DNA of 64,000 nucleotides from Psychrobacillus mangrovi (GTDB lineage: Bacteria > Bacillota > Bacilli > Bacillales_A > Planococcaceae). Position 1 is the first letter of the stretch, and every line of letters starts with the position of its first letter. Of the stretch, positions 43,240 through 51,431 are shown piece after piece. Location of the stretch: positions 62,001 to 126,000 of the forward strand of contig NZ_JBAWSY010000003.1 of assembly GCF_037104765.1 (NCBI RefSeq). The letters are read 5' to 3'. The position numbers were made by a program, and so were the translations under genes. The notes below the pieces were generated by a model, which did not search any database, was not told the origin of the DNA, and saw nothing but the letters and a program-made list of their open reading frames with translations.

Positions 43240-44430
43240 ATGGCAAATATTTTAGCGATTAATGCAGGTAGTTCTTCTTTAAAGTTTCAATTGCTTAAAA
43301 TGCCCGAAGAAGAAGTAATTGCAAAAGGTTTAATTGAGCGAATTGGTTTGAGTGATCCTATTTTTACGATGACTACGGAAAGCGGGCGTACTCAATTAAT
43401 TGAACAGGTTGAAAACCATACGCAAGCCGTTAAATTATTAATTAGACAACTGTTAGAAAAAAATGTAATTTACTCATTAGAGGATATACAGGGGGTTGGA
43501 CATCGTGTTGTTCATGGTGGGGAAGTTTATAGTGATTCTGTGCTGATAACGGATGAAGTATTGAACACACTTGATGAACTATCCGAACTCGCACCGTTAC
43601 ATAATCCAGCAAATATTACAGGTATTCGTGAGGTTGCAAAAGAATTACCACATGTTCCAGCTGTAGCCGTTTTTGATACTGCTTTTCATCAAACAATGCC
43701 AGAAAGCTCTTATTTGTATTCCATTCCTTATGACTATTATAAGAAGTATGGCATCCGTAAATATGGTTTCCATGGTACCTCTCATAAATATGTTGCGTAT
43801 CGTGCAGCCAAGATGTTGAATCGACCTATTGAAACTACTCGATTTATCTCCTGCCATCTAGGTAACGGAGCAAGTATTGCTGCTATACACCGTGGAAAAT
43901 CGATTGATACTTCTATGGGCTTCACCCCCCTTGCAGGGGTTACGATGGGTACAAGATCAGGAAATCTCGATCCAGCACTTATCCCTTATTTAATGGAAAA
44001 GACGGGAAAAAGCGCGGAAGGAGTACTAGATATATTGAATAAGAAATCTGGTATGCTTGGAGTTTCTGGATTTTCAAGTGATCTTCGTGACATCGTTACG
44101 GAGGCATCCAAAGGAAATGATCGTGCACAGTTAGCCCTTGATGTTTTTGCAAATCGTATTCACAAATATATTGGCTCATATGCTGCTCGTATGAATGGAG
44201 TAGATGCAATAATATTTACAGCAGGTATAGGTGAAAATAGCTCGGTCATCCGTGAAAAAGTTCTAAGTGGACTACAATTTATGGGTGTTTATATGGATTC
44301 TGATTTAAACAAAATACTTGGTAAAGAAACGTTTATAAATTACCCTCATTCACCAGTAAAAGTAATTGTGATTCCAACGAACGAAGAGATAATGATTGCA
44401 AGAGATACGATGAGATTGGCGGAATTATAA
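43240..44430 (+). CDS. ackA: Acetate kinase
   Basis: A 396-residue ASKHA-fold enzyme converting acetyl phosphate and ADP to acetate and ATP in overflow metabolism. It has NAGSSSLKFQ (6-15), GHRVVHGGE with substrate-binding Arg, FDTAFHQTMP with the catalytic Asp, GNGASIAA, and the C-terminal FTAGIGENS. AGAAGGGG lies ten bases before the ATG, in the arm of a hairpin. B. subtilis ackA follows ytxK and is activated by CcpA; I find no strong cre box here. With acsA and acuABC it forms the acetate cycle of the window. Confidence 0.97.
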   Translation: MANILAINAGSSSLKFQLLKMPEEEVIAKGLIERIGLSDPIFTMTTESGRTQLIEQVENHTQAVKLLIRQLLEKNVIYSLEDIQGVGHRVVHGGEVYSDSVLITDEVLNTLDELSELAPLHNPANITGIREVAKELPHVPAVAVFDTAFHQTMPESSYLYSIPYDYYKKYGIRKYGFHGTSHKYVAYRAAKMLNRPIETTRFISCHLGNGASIAAIHRGKSIDTSMGFTPLAGVTMGTRSGNLDPALIPYLMEKTGKSAEGVLDILNKKSGMLGVSGFSSDLRDIVTEASKGNDRAQLALDVFANRIHKYIGSYAARMNGVDAIIFTAGIGENSSVIREKVLSGLQFMGVYMDSDLNKILGKETFINYPHSPVKVIVIPTNEEIMIARDTMRLAEL

Positions 44431-44466
44431 AAAAAGAGGTAACCCAACAGGGCTACCTCTTTTCTA
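44429..44466. terminator. Bidirectional terminator between ackA and uspA-like gene
   Basis: AAAAGAGGTAACCC pairs with GGGCTACCTCTTTT, with A and T runs outside, between converging genes. Confidence 0.88.
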
Positions 44467-44467
44467 T

Positions 44468-44923
44468 TTAATCTTCTGTTTCTTCTGTACGAACTACTAG
44501 AACATCACATTTTGACGAACGAACGATGTATTCAGATACACTACCAATTAGGAAGCGTTCTACTGTATTTAAACCAGTTGCCCCACAGATAATTAAATCT
44601 GCCTCAACTTTGTTTGCAATGTCTTTCGAAATCATTGTTTTTGGTGAACCATACTCTACTAATATGTTCACATTTGTAACGCCACCTGCAAGAGCTTCTT
44701 TTTTATAGTCTGCTAGTAAATCTTCTGCAAATACTTGTGCTCGTTCAGCAATTGAACGGTCATAGGCCTCGATTGCAGCAAATGATCTTGTATCAATAAT
44801 GTTAATTAAATTTAAAGTGGCATTGTTTCTTGCCGCAATGGATACAGATTTTTTAAAAGCAAGTTCAGCTTCCTTAGAACCATCAACTGCAACTAGAATT
44901 TGTTTGTATTTTAATGTCATCAT
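44468..44923 (-). CDS. Universal stress protein, UspA family
   Basis: A 151-residue single Usp domain. It begins KYKQILVAVDGSKEAELAF and has the ATP-binding pattern GATGLNTVERFLIGSVS (G-x2-G-x9-G-S) near 117-134, so it should bind ATP and form dimers. AGGAGG lies before ATG-ATG. Usp proteins help survival in starvation and stress, but the specific role is unknown. It converges on ackA and diverges from ald. Confidence 0.93.
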   Translation of the reverse strand: MMTLKYKQILVAVDGSKEAELAFKKSVSIAARNNATLNLINIIDTRSFAAIEAYDRSIAERAQVFAEDLLADYKKEALAGGVTNVNILVEYGSPKTMISKDIANKVEADLIICGATGLNTVERFLIGSVSEYIVRSSKCDVLVVRTEETED

Positions 44924-45078
44924 TAAAACCTCCTATTCTTGTTATATATATATATTTCGAGATTACTTTTTGTATTCCTTCTATTTCATCTAAGTTTTTA
45001 AGAACAACTTGTGAACTTATCCGTATAATTATTATTTTGTTGAAGCAATTTTCCTATATAAATGTTAAAATGAAAGTG

Positions 45079-45096
45079 TTTTAAAACGTTTTAAAA
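45079..45096. promoter_or_regulatory. Perfect 18-bp palindrome before ald, possible operator
   Basis: TTTTAAAACGTTTTAAAA, a perfect palindrome 33 bases before ald. It fits the cre consensus at 12 of 14 positions but lacks the outer G and C, so it may be a weak cre box or another regulator's site. Confidence 0.45.
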
Positions 45097-45129
45097 TTTT
45101 TAAAATATTGTACATAAGGGGATATGGAA

Positions 45130-46245
45130 ATGCGTATTGGTGTGCCAAAAGAAACTAAAAATAACGAAAACCGTGTGGCTATGACGCCTGCTGGTGTAGT
45201 TACTTTAAAGCTTCATAATCACGAAGTAATAATTGAAACTGGAGCAGGATTAGGTTCAAGTTTTACAGACGAGGATTATATTGCAGCAGGTGCAACAATT
45301 GTAAACACTGCACAAGAAGCATGGAATCAAGAAATGGTTATGAAAGTAAAAGAACCAACTCATGATGAGTATAATTTGATTCAAGAAGAATCGATTCTAT
45401 TTACTTATCTACATTTAGCTCCTGAAGAAGATTTGACGAAGGTACTATTAGATAAGAAAGTAACTGCCATTGCTTACGAAACAGTTCAACTTCCAAATAA
45501 TTCTTTACCATTATTAACTCCAATGAGTGAAGTTGCTGGTCGTATGGCAACTCAAATTGGTGCACAATATTTAGAGAAGATTAATGGCGGTAAGGGAATT
45601 TTACTTGGTGGCGTTCCAGGAGTACCACGTGCGAAAGTTGCGGTTGTTGGTGGCGGAATTGCTGGAACAAATGCAGCTCACATAGCGGTAGGTATGGGTG
45701 CACAAGTTACAATCATCGATTTAAATCCTGATCGTCTTCGTCAGTTAGAAGATTTATTTGGTAGTAATGTTCAAACATTAATCTCTAATCCATATAATAT
45801 TGGACAAGCAGTAAAAGAAGCAGATTTAGTAGTGGGTGCGGTTCTAATTCCAGGTGCAAAGGCCCCTAAACTTGTTACAGAAGAAATGATTAAATCAATG
45901 TCTCCTGGCTCTGTTGTCATTGATATTGCAATTGACCAAGGTGGAATCTTTGAAACTTCTGATCGTATCACAACGCATGATAACCCAACTTATGAAAAAC
46001 ATGGTGTTGTTCATTATGCAGTTGCTAATATGCCTGGAGCTGTTCCGAGAACTTCCACAATGGCACTAACTAATGCGACTGTTCCTTATGCTTTACAAAT
46101 TGCCAACAAAGGATACAGACAAGCATGCTTGGATAATCTTGCATTGCAAAAAGGTATCAATACTTTAGCTGGTCATGTTACATTTAAAGCCGTTGCGGAA
46201 GCACAAGATCTTCCTTATGTGGATGTTACAACGCTTTTAAACTAA
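45130..46245 (+). CDS. ald: Alanine dehydrogenase
   Basis: A 371-residue NAD-dependent enzyme converting L-alanine to pyruvate and ammonia; in spore formers it supports sporulation and growth on alanine. Substrate residues Lys74 (KVKEP) and His95 (YLHLA) are present, and the NAD-binding GGGIAGTNAA is at about 174-183. It follows B. subtilis Ald closely. I chose ATG at 45130, eight bases after AAGGGG, over ATG 45124, which lies three bases from it. A palindrome upstream may be its operator. Confidence 0.96.
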   Translation: MRIGVPKETKNNENRVAMTPAGVVTLKLHNHEVIIETGAGLGSSFTDEDYIAAGATIVNTAQEAWNQEMVMKVKEPTHDEYNLIQEESILFTYLHLAPEEDLTKVLLDKKVTAIAYETVQLPNNSLPLLTPMSEVAGRMATQIGAQYLEKINGGKGILLGGVPGVPRAKVAVVGGGIAGTNAAHIAVGMGAQVTIIDLNPDRLRQLEDLFGSNVQTLISNPYNIGQAVKEADLVVGAVLIPGAKAPKLVTEEMIKSMSPGSVVIDIAIDQGGIFETSDRITTHDNPTYEKHGVVHYAVANMPGAVPRTSTMALTNATVPYALQIANKGYRQACLDNLALQKGINTLAGHVTFKAVAEAQDLPYVDVTTLLN

Positions 46246-46258
46246 AATATTTAGCTGT

Positions 46259-46299
46259 GAACACCCAAAGATATTAAAACTTTGGGTGTTCTGTTTTTT
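46259..46299 (+). terminator. Terminator after ald
   Basis: GAACACCCAAAG and CTTTGGGTGTTC form a perfect 12-bp stem, followed by TGTTTTTT. Confidence 0.9.
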
Positions 46300-46326
46300 A
46301 TTTATTATGATGGAGTGATGTGAAAA

Positions 46327-46692
46327 ATGGCATATTTGCTAGTAGGAGTAGCTGGAGCACTAGGGGCATTATTAAGGTATATAATCGGATTTCTATTGTT
46401 TACAGACTCTATTTTCCCGTTTGCTACATTAGCTATAAATTTAATTGGTTGTTATATACTTGCTTACTTATCATCAGTAGCATTGCCAAAAAGTAGACTA
46501 CCTTTGACTCTGCAATCTGCCATAACTACAGGATTTCTAGGTGCTTTTACAACTTTCTCCGCATTTAGTTTGGAAACAGTGGAATTAGTTAATAGAGGTG
46601 AAACTCTACTATCCATAGTTTATGTATTGATTAGTATGGTTGGTGGAATTCTGATGAGTAAATTAGGGTGGAAGAGTGAGGTAAGTAAATGA
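46327..46692 (+). CDS. crcB1: Fluoride exporter subunit FluC/CrcB, first copy
   Basis: A 121-residue four-span membrane protein. Family motifs are GALGALLRY, the central NLIGCY and TTGFLGAFTTFSAFS, with the Phe and Asn residues that line the fluoride pore. Its last four bases overlap the start of the second copy (46689-46692), the usual paired arrangement that gives a heterodimeric antiparallel channel in many Firmicutes. It starts only about 30 bp after the ald terminator, leaving no room for a fluoride riboswitch. Confidence 0.93.
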   Translation: MAYLLVGVAGALGALLRYIIGFLLFTDSIFPFATLAINLIGCYILAYLSSVALPKSRLPLTLQSAITTGFLGAFTTFSAFSLETVELVNRGETLLSIVYVLISMVGGILMSKLGWKSEVSK

Positions 46693-47039
46693 GTATTTTT
46701 TATCTTGGCGTTGTAGCTATTGGTGGGTTTTTAGGATCCATCGTTCGATTTTACATATCCCAAAAGTTGAACAATCAGGAACGAAAATTACCTCTTGGCA
46801 CGCTTCTCGTTAATTTAAGCGGATCATTTTTATTGGGATACAGTATTCATTTCGGACTAGATAAATACTCAACTCTGCTTTTTGGAGTAGGACTTCTCGG
46901 TGCTTTTACAACCTTTTCGACCTTTAATAGTGAATTATTGACACTTCAAAAATATCCTCGAAAATGGCTAATCTATTTTGCTGCTACTTATATTGGAGGC
47001 ATAGGCTTAGCATTCCTAGGATTCTATATAGGAAAATAA
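46689..47039 (+). CDS. crcB2: Fluoride exporter subunit FluC/CrcB, second copy
   Basis: A 116-residue four-span protein, paralogous to the gene it overlaps: GGFLGSIVRFYIS, NLSGSFLLGY and GLLGAFTTFSTFNSE. It is slightly shorter and probably inserts in the opposite orientation to its partner. Translational coupling through an ATGA-type overlap supports a two-subunit channel. No terminator is obvious directly after it. Confidence 0.93.
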   Translation: MSIFYLGVVAIGGFLGSIVRFYISQKLNNQERKLPLGTLLVNLSGSFLLGYSIHFGLDKYSTLLFGVGLLGAFTTFSTFNSELLTLQKYPRKWLIYFAATYIGGIGLAFLGFYIGK

Positions 47040-47161
47040 AAAGCATTCGTGAAGGATGCTTCAGATTGTAGAAAAACTAGTGTGAATAAATGGTATTGTG
47101 GAACAAGATTTAAAATGTTTATATTAGAGAAAAGAAAGGCTTAATTGTAAGCATACATATA

Positions 47162-47287
47162 GTTGATTTTCGTTTCAGGCGGCGACTCCAGTCGGAAAAA
47201 CATGAGCTGAAGACCCTGGACTGAGCGTAGCGAGGGAAGCTGCTGAAGCCATGCCGGCGAAAAGCGTCCGCCTGGAACGGAAATCAA
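47162..47287 (+). repeat. Intergenic element D, copy 2, with 21-bp terminal inverted repeats
   Basis: The ends (GTTGATTTTCGTTTCAGGC.. and ..GCCTGGAACGGAAATCAAC) are inverted repeats matching at 19 of 21 positions. The interior ACATGAGCTGAAGACCCTGG and ACTGAGCGTAGCGA is shared with 29918-30062. This copy lacks the 35-bp insert. It lies in the 688-bp gap 47040-47727, which also holds an inverted C fragment, a short tandem array and a terminator but no gene. Confidence 0.78.
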
Positions 47288-47388
47288 CGCGGCACATATT
47301 CGCTAGAAGTTATATTGAAGAGTTGTTCAATGCTCTCAAGTGTGAGAGGAAGAAAGGCTAAGGGCGCATAGTTAAAAGGAAGGTAATC

Positions 47389-47455
47389 TAAGTTAGCCGC
47401 GTACTGTGGCAACGATTGCATGACCCATATCCTGTGGCCTAGGAGGGGCAACTTT
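47389..47455 (-). repeat. Inverted fragment of intergenic element C
   Basis: On the minus strand it reads CCTCCTAGGCC, then GGGTCATGCAATCGTTGCC, then CGGCTAACTTAGA, matching the core of the element at 29636 in the same order. It lacks the terminal inverted repeats. Confidence 0.7.
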
Positions 47456-47553
47456 GTTTCTGACCGTATAAAGTTATTTCTGACCGGATAGATAAACTTA
47501 GTGTCCGTATAATTGAATTTCTGTCCGTATAAAACTTTTTCTGTCCATATAGC
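47456..47553 (+). repeat. Degenerate tandem array, about five units of 16-24 bp
   Basis: Successive units read TTTCTGACCGTATAAAGTTA, TTTCTGACCGGATAG, GTGTCCGTATAATTGAA, TTTCTGTCCGTATAAAACTT and TTTCTGTCCATATAG. The shared core is CTGTCCGTATAA. Confidence 0.7.
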
Positions 47554-47651
47554 ATCCTTTCATCATTTTATACCATTCTTTCTTCCATACTATTGCTCCT
47601 ATTAATCGGTAAAATCAGTAAAACAATTTCTTCTATCTTTTAAAAAATTTA

Positions 47652-47694
47652 AAGACTGTAGACCACTCGTTTTTTTGAGTTTGTCTACAGTCTC
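47652..47694 (-). terminator. Terminator of the M24 peptidase gene
   Basis: AGACTGTAGAC pairs with GTCTACAGTCT, extended by ACTC/GAGT, around a T-rich loop. On the minus strand it is followed by a run of T. A related hairpin lies at 55661-55698. Confidence 0.75.
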
Positions 47695-47727
47695 TGAAAG
47701 CACAAGTGTCGGTTGCTTATTGAACTA

Positions 47728-48819
47728 TTATAGAACTATCAATTCTTTAGGGAATTTTGTAAGTACTTCAACACCATTTTCTGTAACGACCACATCATCT
47801 TCAATACGCACTCCAGTGATATTCGGGTGATAAATACCTGGTTCAATAGTGAATACCATGCCAGTTTCTAGTTTCATATCATTTACGCCAGTAATCGATG
47901 GAAATTCGTGTACTGAAATTCCAAGACCGTGGCCTAATCGATGCGTAAAATACTCTCCGTATCCAGCGTCTGTAATTACGTCACGAGCGATTTTATCTAG
48001 CTCCATAGCAGTTATTCCCGGTTTGACTGCATTTACTGCAGCCTCTTCTGCACGACGTACAGTATCATATACTTCGCGTTTATCCTCAGTTGGTTCGCCA
48101 AATGCTACAGTTCTCGTAATATCAGAACAATAGCCATTATAAATAACTCCTAAATCAAATATTACAAAGTCACCTTTTTGAATTTTACGATCACCCGGAT
48201 TACCATGTGGAGAAGCAGTTTTAGGTCCACTCAATACCATCGTATCAAAGGACATTTGATAACCGCCTTTTTCTTTTACTGCAGACTCTATTGCATTTAA
48301 AATTTCTAGCTCTGTTTTTCCTTCGGCAATTTCTTTACAACCTACTTCAATTGCAAAATCAGCAAGCTCTGCAGCTTTTCGCATATTTACCAATTCATCT
48401 TCTGTTTTTATTACACGTAATTTATTTATCTCCTCATCGATTCTTGAAATTTGAATTTCAGGTATTCTTTCAAGAATGGCTTCTTGTCTTTCTACTGTTA
48501 AGTGTGCTTTTTCAATTGCTAATGATTGAATAACGCCAACTTTGTTTTGAATGGTTTGTACTACAATATCCCAAGCATTTTCTGTATCTTGGTGTCCAAC
48601 AATATCACCAGTCCAACCAGTTGCTAAAGCATCTGGAACTTCCATTTGTGGACAAATGATAAATGGAGTATCATCTTTAAAAATTAACACGCCAAGCAAA
48701 CGTTCATGCGGATTGCTTCTAAATCCAGTAAAATAAAATACATTATCTGGAGTCGTTATGAAAGCAGCGTCAATATTATTAGTGTTTAAAAAGCTTTGAA
48801 TTCGTTTTACTTGTTTCAT
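47728..48819 (-). CDS. Xaa-Pro aminopeptidase/dipeptidase, M24B family
   Basis: A 363-residue two-domain peptidase that cleaves X-Pro bonds. A creatinase-like N-terminal domain (1-130) precedes the pita-bread catalytic domain with its five metal ligands: Asp222 in IFDLG, Asp233 in CSDITR, His297 in GHGLG, Glu326 in TIEPG and Glu340 in RIEDD. The length matches Bacillus PapA/YqhT-type enzymes. AAGAGGTGCC precedes the ATG. Whether it prefers dipeptides (PepQ) or longer peptides (PepP) cannot be told. Confidence 0.92.
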   Translation of the reverse strand: MKQVKRIQSFLNTNNIDAAFITTPDNVFYFTGFRSNPHERLLGVLIFKDDTPFIICPQMEVPDALATGWTGDIVGHQDTENAWDIVVQTIQNKVGVIQSLAIEKAHLTVERQEAILERIPEIQISRIDEEINKLRVIKTEDELVNMRKAAELADFAIEVGCKEIAEGKTELEILNAIESAVKEKGGYQMSFDTMVLSGPKTASPHGNPGDRKIQKGDFVIFDLGVIYNGYCSDITRTVAFGEPTEDKREVYDTVRRAEEAAVNAVKPGITAMELDKIARDVITDAGYGEYFTHRLGHGLGISVHEFPSITGVNDMKLETGMVFTIEPGIYHPNITGVRIEDDVVVTENGVEVLTKFPKELIVL

Positions 48820-48931
48820 TATGGCACCTCTTTTAAAATTTTATGTTATAAGGATATCAGAATAAAGGAAATCTGGCATCTACGTTGAATGAAATACAGA
48901 GAGAAAAACTATCTAAAGGAGAGGATTACAA

Positions 48932-49612
48932 ATGAAAATTAGTTATCATGGACATTCTGTAGTAAAAATTAGAACAAATACGCACACAATCTTAATCGAT
49001 CCTTTTATAACTGGAAATGGCTTAACTGATTTAACTGCCTCTGAAGAAAAGCCTGATGTAATTTTATTGACACATGGACATAATGATCACGTCGGAGACA
49101 CGATTGAAATAGCAAAGCAGTCCAATGCACTTGTTGTAGCACCTTTTGAACTTGCAGCTTATCTAGGTACGAAAGGTCTAAACACTCATGAAATGGGTTT
49201 AGGCGGGGCATATGAATTTGATTTTGGGCGAGTGAAGTTTACAAAAGCATTCCACAGTTCTTCTTTTAACTCATCTGAAGATGGAACAATTTATACTGGT
49301 ATGCCAGCTGGAATATTATTTACCGCAGAAGGAAAGACCATTTATCATGCAGGAGACACAGCGCTATTTGGTGACATGCAATTAATTGGACAACGAAATA
49401 ATATTGATGTTGCCTTTTTGCCAATCGGGGATAATTTCACTATGGGTCCTGAGGATGCAGCATATGCTACGGAGCTTTTAAAGCCAAAAGTAGTTGTCCC
49501 AATACATTACAATACATTCCCACCTATTAAACAAGATCCAAATCTATTTAAAGAATTAGTTTCATCTGCGGAAGTCCAAATACTACAAGCGGGTGAAATC
49601 GTACAACTGTAA
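48932..49612 (+). CDS. ytkL: Metal-dependent hydrolase, metallo-beta-lactamase fold (YtkL, UPF0173)
   Basis: A 226-residue MBL-fold protein. The metal-binding motif is THGHNDHVGD (about 47-56), with HAGDTALFGDM and PIHYNTFPPI supplying further ligands. Length and motifs match B. subtilis YtkL. The substrate is unknown. AAAGGAGAGG precedes the ATG. Downstream lies ytoI, as in B. subtilis. Confidence 0.92.
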   Translation: MKISYHGHSVVKIRTNTHTILIDPFITGNGLTDLTASEEKPDVILLTHGHNDHVGDTIEIAKQSNALVVAPFELAAYLGTKGLNTHEMGLGGAYEFDFGRVKFTKAFHSSSFNSSEDGTIYTGMPAGILFTAEGKTIYHAGDTALFGDMQLIGQRNNIDVAFLPIGDNFTMGPEDAAYATELLKPKVVVPIHYNTFPPIKQDPNLFKELVSSAEVQILQAGEIVQL

Positions 49613-49676
49613 CGTAGCTAGAAAAAATAATTAATGTGGTACAATAAGCGTATAACAATCGTTTGGATGTGACTAC

Positions 49677-50984
49677 ATGACAACAAAACATGAGCAAATT
49701 TTAGCGTATATAGAAAAACTTCCTGTTGGGGATAAAATATCGGTAAGACAAATTGCGAAAGACTTAACGGTAAGTGAAGGAACAGCATACCGTGCGATAA
49801 AGGAAGCAGAAAATAGAAGACTAGTTAGTACGATTGAACGAGTTGGAACAATCCGAATTGAATTAAAGAAAAAAGAGCATTTTGAAAGATTAACTTATGC
49901 CGAAGTAGTAAATATTGTCGATGGACAGGTGTTGGGTGGTAAAGCGGGACTATACAAAACACTGAATAAGTTTGTTATAGGTGCTATGCAATTAGAAGAC
50001 ATGATGCGCTATGTAGAACCGAGCAACTTGTTAATTGTAGGAAATCGTCTTCAAGTACATGAATCTGGATTAAGAGCTGGAGCCGGAGTACTTGTCACCG
50101 GAGGATTTGATGTTTCTGAAAGAACAAAAAAACTAGCGGATGATTTAGAGTTGCCAGTAATTTCAACGAGTTATGATACTTTTACGGTTGCAACGATGAT
50201 CAATCGGGCAATTGATGACCAATTGATTAAAAAAGATGTACTTTTAATTGAAGATATCTATGTTCCTTTAAAAGACACTTCGTTTCTTCGTACAAATGAT
50301 TTAATAACCCGCTACCATGAATTAAACCAATTGACGACACATGGAGGATTTCCCGTAGTAGATAAATCTAACAAGCTTGTAGGAATTGTTACGGCAAGAG
50401 ATGTAATTGGGAAAGATAGTCATGAATCAATCGAGAAAGTAATGACGAGAAATCCAATATCCATTACGCTCAAAACTAGTGTTGCTTCAGCAAGTCATCG
50501 AATGATTTGGGAAGGAATTGATTTGTTGCCTGTTGTGGGTGATAACAATTCTTTAAAAGGTGTTATTAGTAGACAGGATGTATTAAAAGCATTACAAGCT
50601 GCTTCACGACAACCACAAAATGGTGAAACAATAGACGATATTGTAAAGCAACAAATAAAACTAATTTCCGCTGAGGAATACATTTTTGAGTTTATCGTTA
50701 CTCCTCAGATGACGAACCATTATGGTGCAATGTCTTATGGAGCCTTCTCCATTCTATTGACAGAAACAGGGGCTCAAACATTGAAAATTCGGAAACGTGG
50801 AGAAAGTGTTGTTGAAAATATGACCATTTACTATACGAAACCTATCCAGATAGAAAGTATTCTTCGAATACATGCAAGAGTATTAGAAATGAGCCGTAAA
50901 GTAGCAAAAATGGATATAGAAATATTTAATGAAAAACAGTTAGTCGGAAAAGCAATGGTAACTTATCAAATGCTAGAACGATGA
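49677..50984 (+). CDS. ytoI: YtoI: HTH-DRTGG-CBS-hotdog regulatory protein
   Basis: A 435-residue multidomain protein. An N-terminal winged HTH (about 5-60, SVRQIAKDLTVSEGTAYRAIKEA) is followed by a DRTGG domain (about 75-185), a pair of CBS domains (about 190-310; LVGIVTARDVIG and LKGVISRQDVLK) and a C-terminal thioesterase-like hotdog domain. This looks like a ligand-sensing DNA-binding protein that may respond to adenine nucleotides and an acyl-CoA; no target is known. The ribosome site is weak. A hairpin follows the stop codon. Confidence 0.92.
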   Translation: MTTKHEQILAYIEKLPVGDKISVRQIAKDLTVSEGTAYRAIKEAENRRLVSTIERVGTIRIELKKKEHFERLTYAEVVNIVDGQVLGGKAGLYKTLNKFVIGAMQLEDMMRYVEPSNLLIVGNRLQVHESGLRAGAGVLVTGGFDVSERTKKLADDLELPVISTSYDTFTVATMINRAIDDQLIKKDVLLIEDIYVPLKDTSFLRTNDLITRYHELNQLTTHGGFPVVDKSNKLVGIVTARDVIGKDSHESIEKVMTRNPISITLKTSVASASHRMIWEGIDLLPVVGDNNSLKGVISRQDVLKALQAASRQPQNGETIDDIVKQQIKLISAEEYIFEFIVTPQMTNHYGAMSYGAFSILLTETGAQTLKIRKRGESVVENMTIYYTKPIQIESILRIHARVLEMSRKVAKMDIEIFNEKQLVGKAMVTYQMLER

Positions 50985-50987
50985 AAA

Positions 50988-51018
50988 AATGATGCAGCTT
51001 TTAGCTGCATCATTTAAT
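50988..51018. terminator. Bidirectional terminator between ytoI and ytpI
   Basis: AAATGATGCAGCT and AGCTGCATCATTT form a perfect 13-bp stem with a three-base loop, between converging genes. Confidence 0.85.
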
Positions 51019-51028
51019 GTTGAATTTG

Positions 51029-51337
51029 CTATTTATTTAAATCTAATTCCTCTTTAACGAATTGTCCATAATGCTTGGATACTTTATAATTATGATACAT
51101 AAAATATCCTCCTAAAAGGATAAATATAGCTGAAATAACATATGTAATAGATGATGGAAACACGATTAGAAAATTTAATCCAAAAAACAGTAAAAATGCT
51201 CCTAAACAAACAGATGCTTTCGCAGCATACCATTTTTTATGAATAGGTAAAGTGGTGCGGAATTGTTTCGTTTTAAAATAAAAATACCATACAAAAGAAA
51301 CAACAATGGCTAGTATAAAGATAAAATTAAGTATCAT
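51029..51337 (-). CDS. ytpI: YtpI family small membrane protein
   Basis: A 102-residue protein with three hydrophobic spans (about 2-20, 42-60, 65-85) and a charged C-terminus. It resembles B. subtilis YtpI in length, topology and position next to nrnA, from which it is divergent. Function is unknown. GGAGGTCC precedes the ATG. Confidence 0.82.
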   Translation of the reverse strand: MILNFIFILAIVVSFVWYFYFKTKQFRTTLPIHKKWYAAKASVCLGAFLLFFGLNFLIVFPSSITYVISAIFILLGGYFMYHNYKVSKHYGQFVKEELDLNK

Positions 51338-51431
51338 AATGGACCTCCAATAAAAAGTTAAGCTTTCATTATTGTATAGGGAAATTTGTAAAAATGCGAA
51401 TAGTTATTCTGATGAAGTGAGGGAATATGAA

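Noticed and set aside
46290..46326. Fluoride riboswitch before crcB1
   Set aside because: Only about 30 bases are free and the conserved pseudoknot elements are not present.
47456..47553. CRISPR array
   Set aside because: Units are degenerate and nearly contiguous with no unique spacers of constant length, and no cas gene is near.
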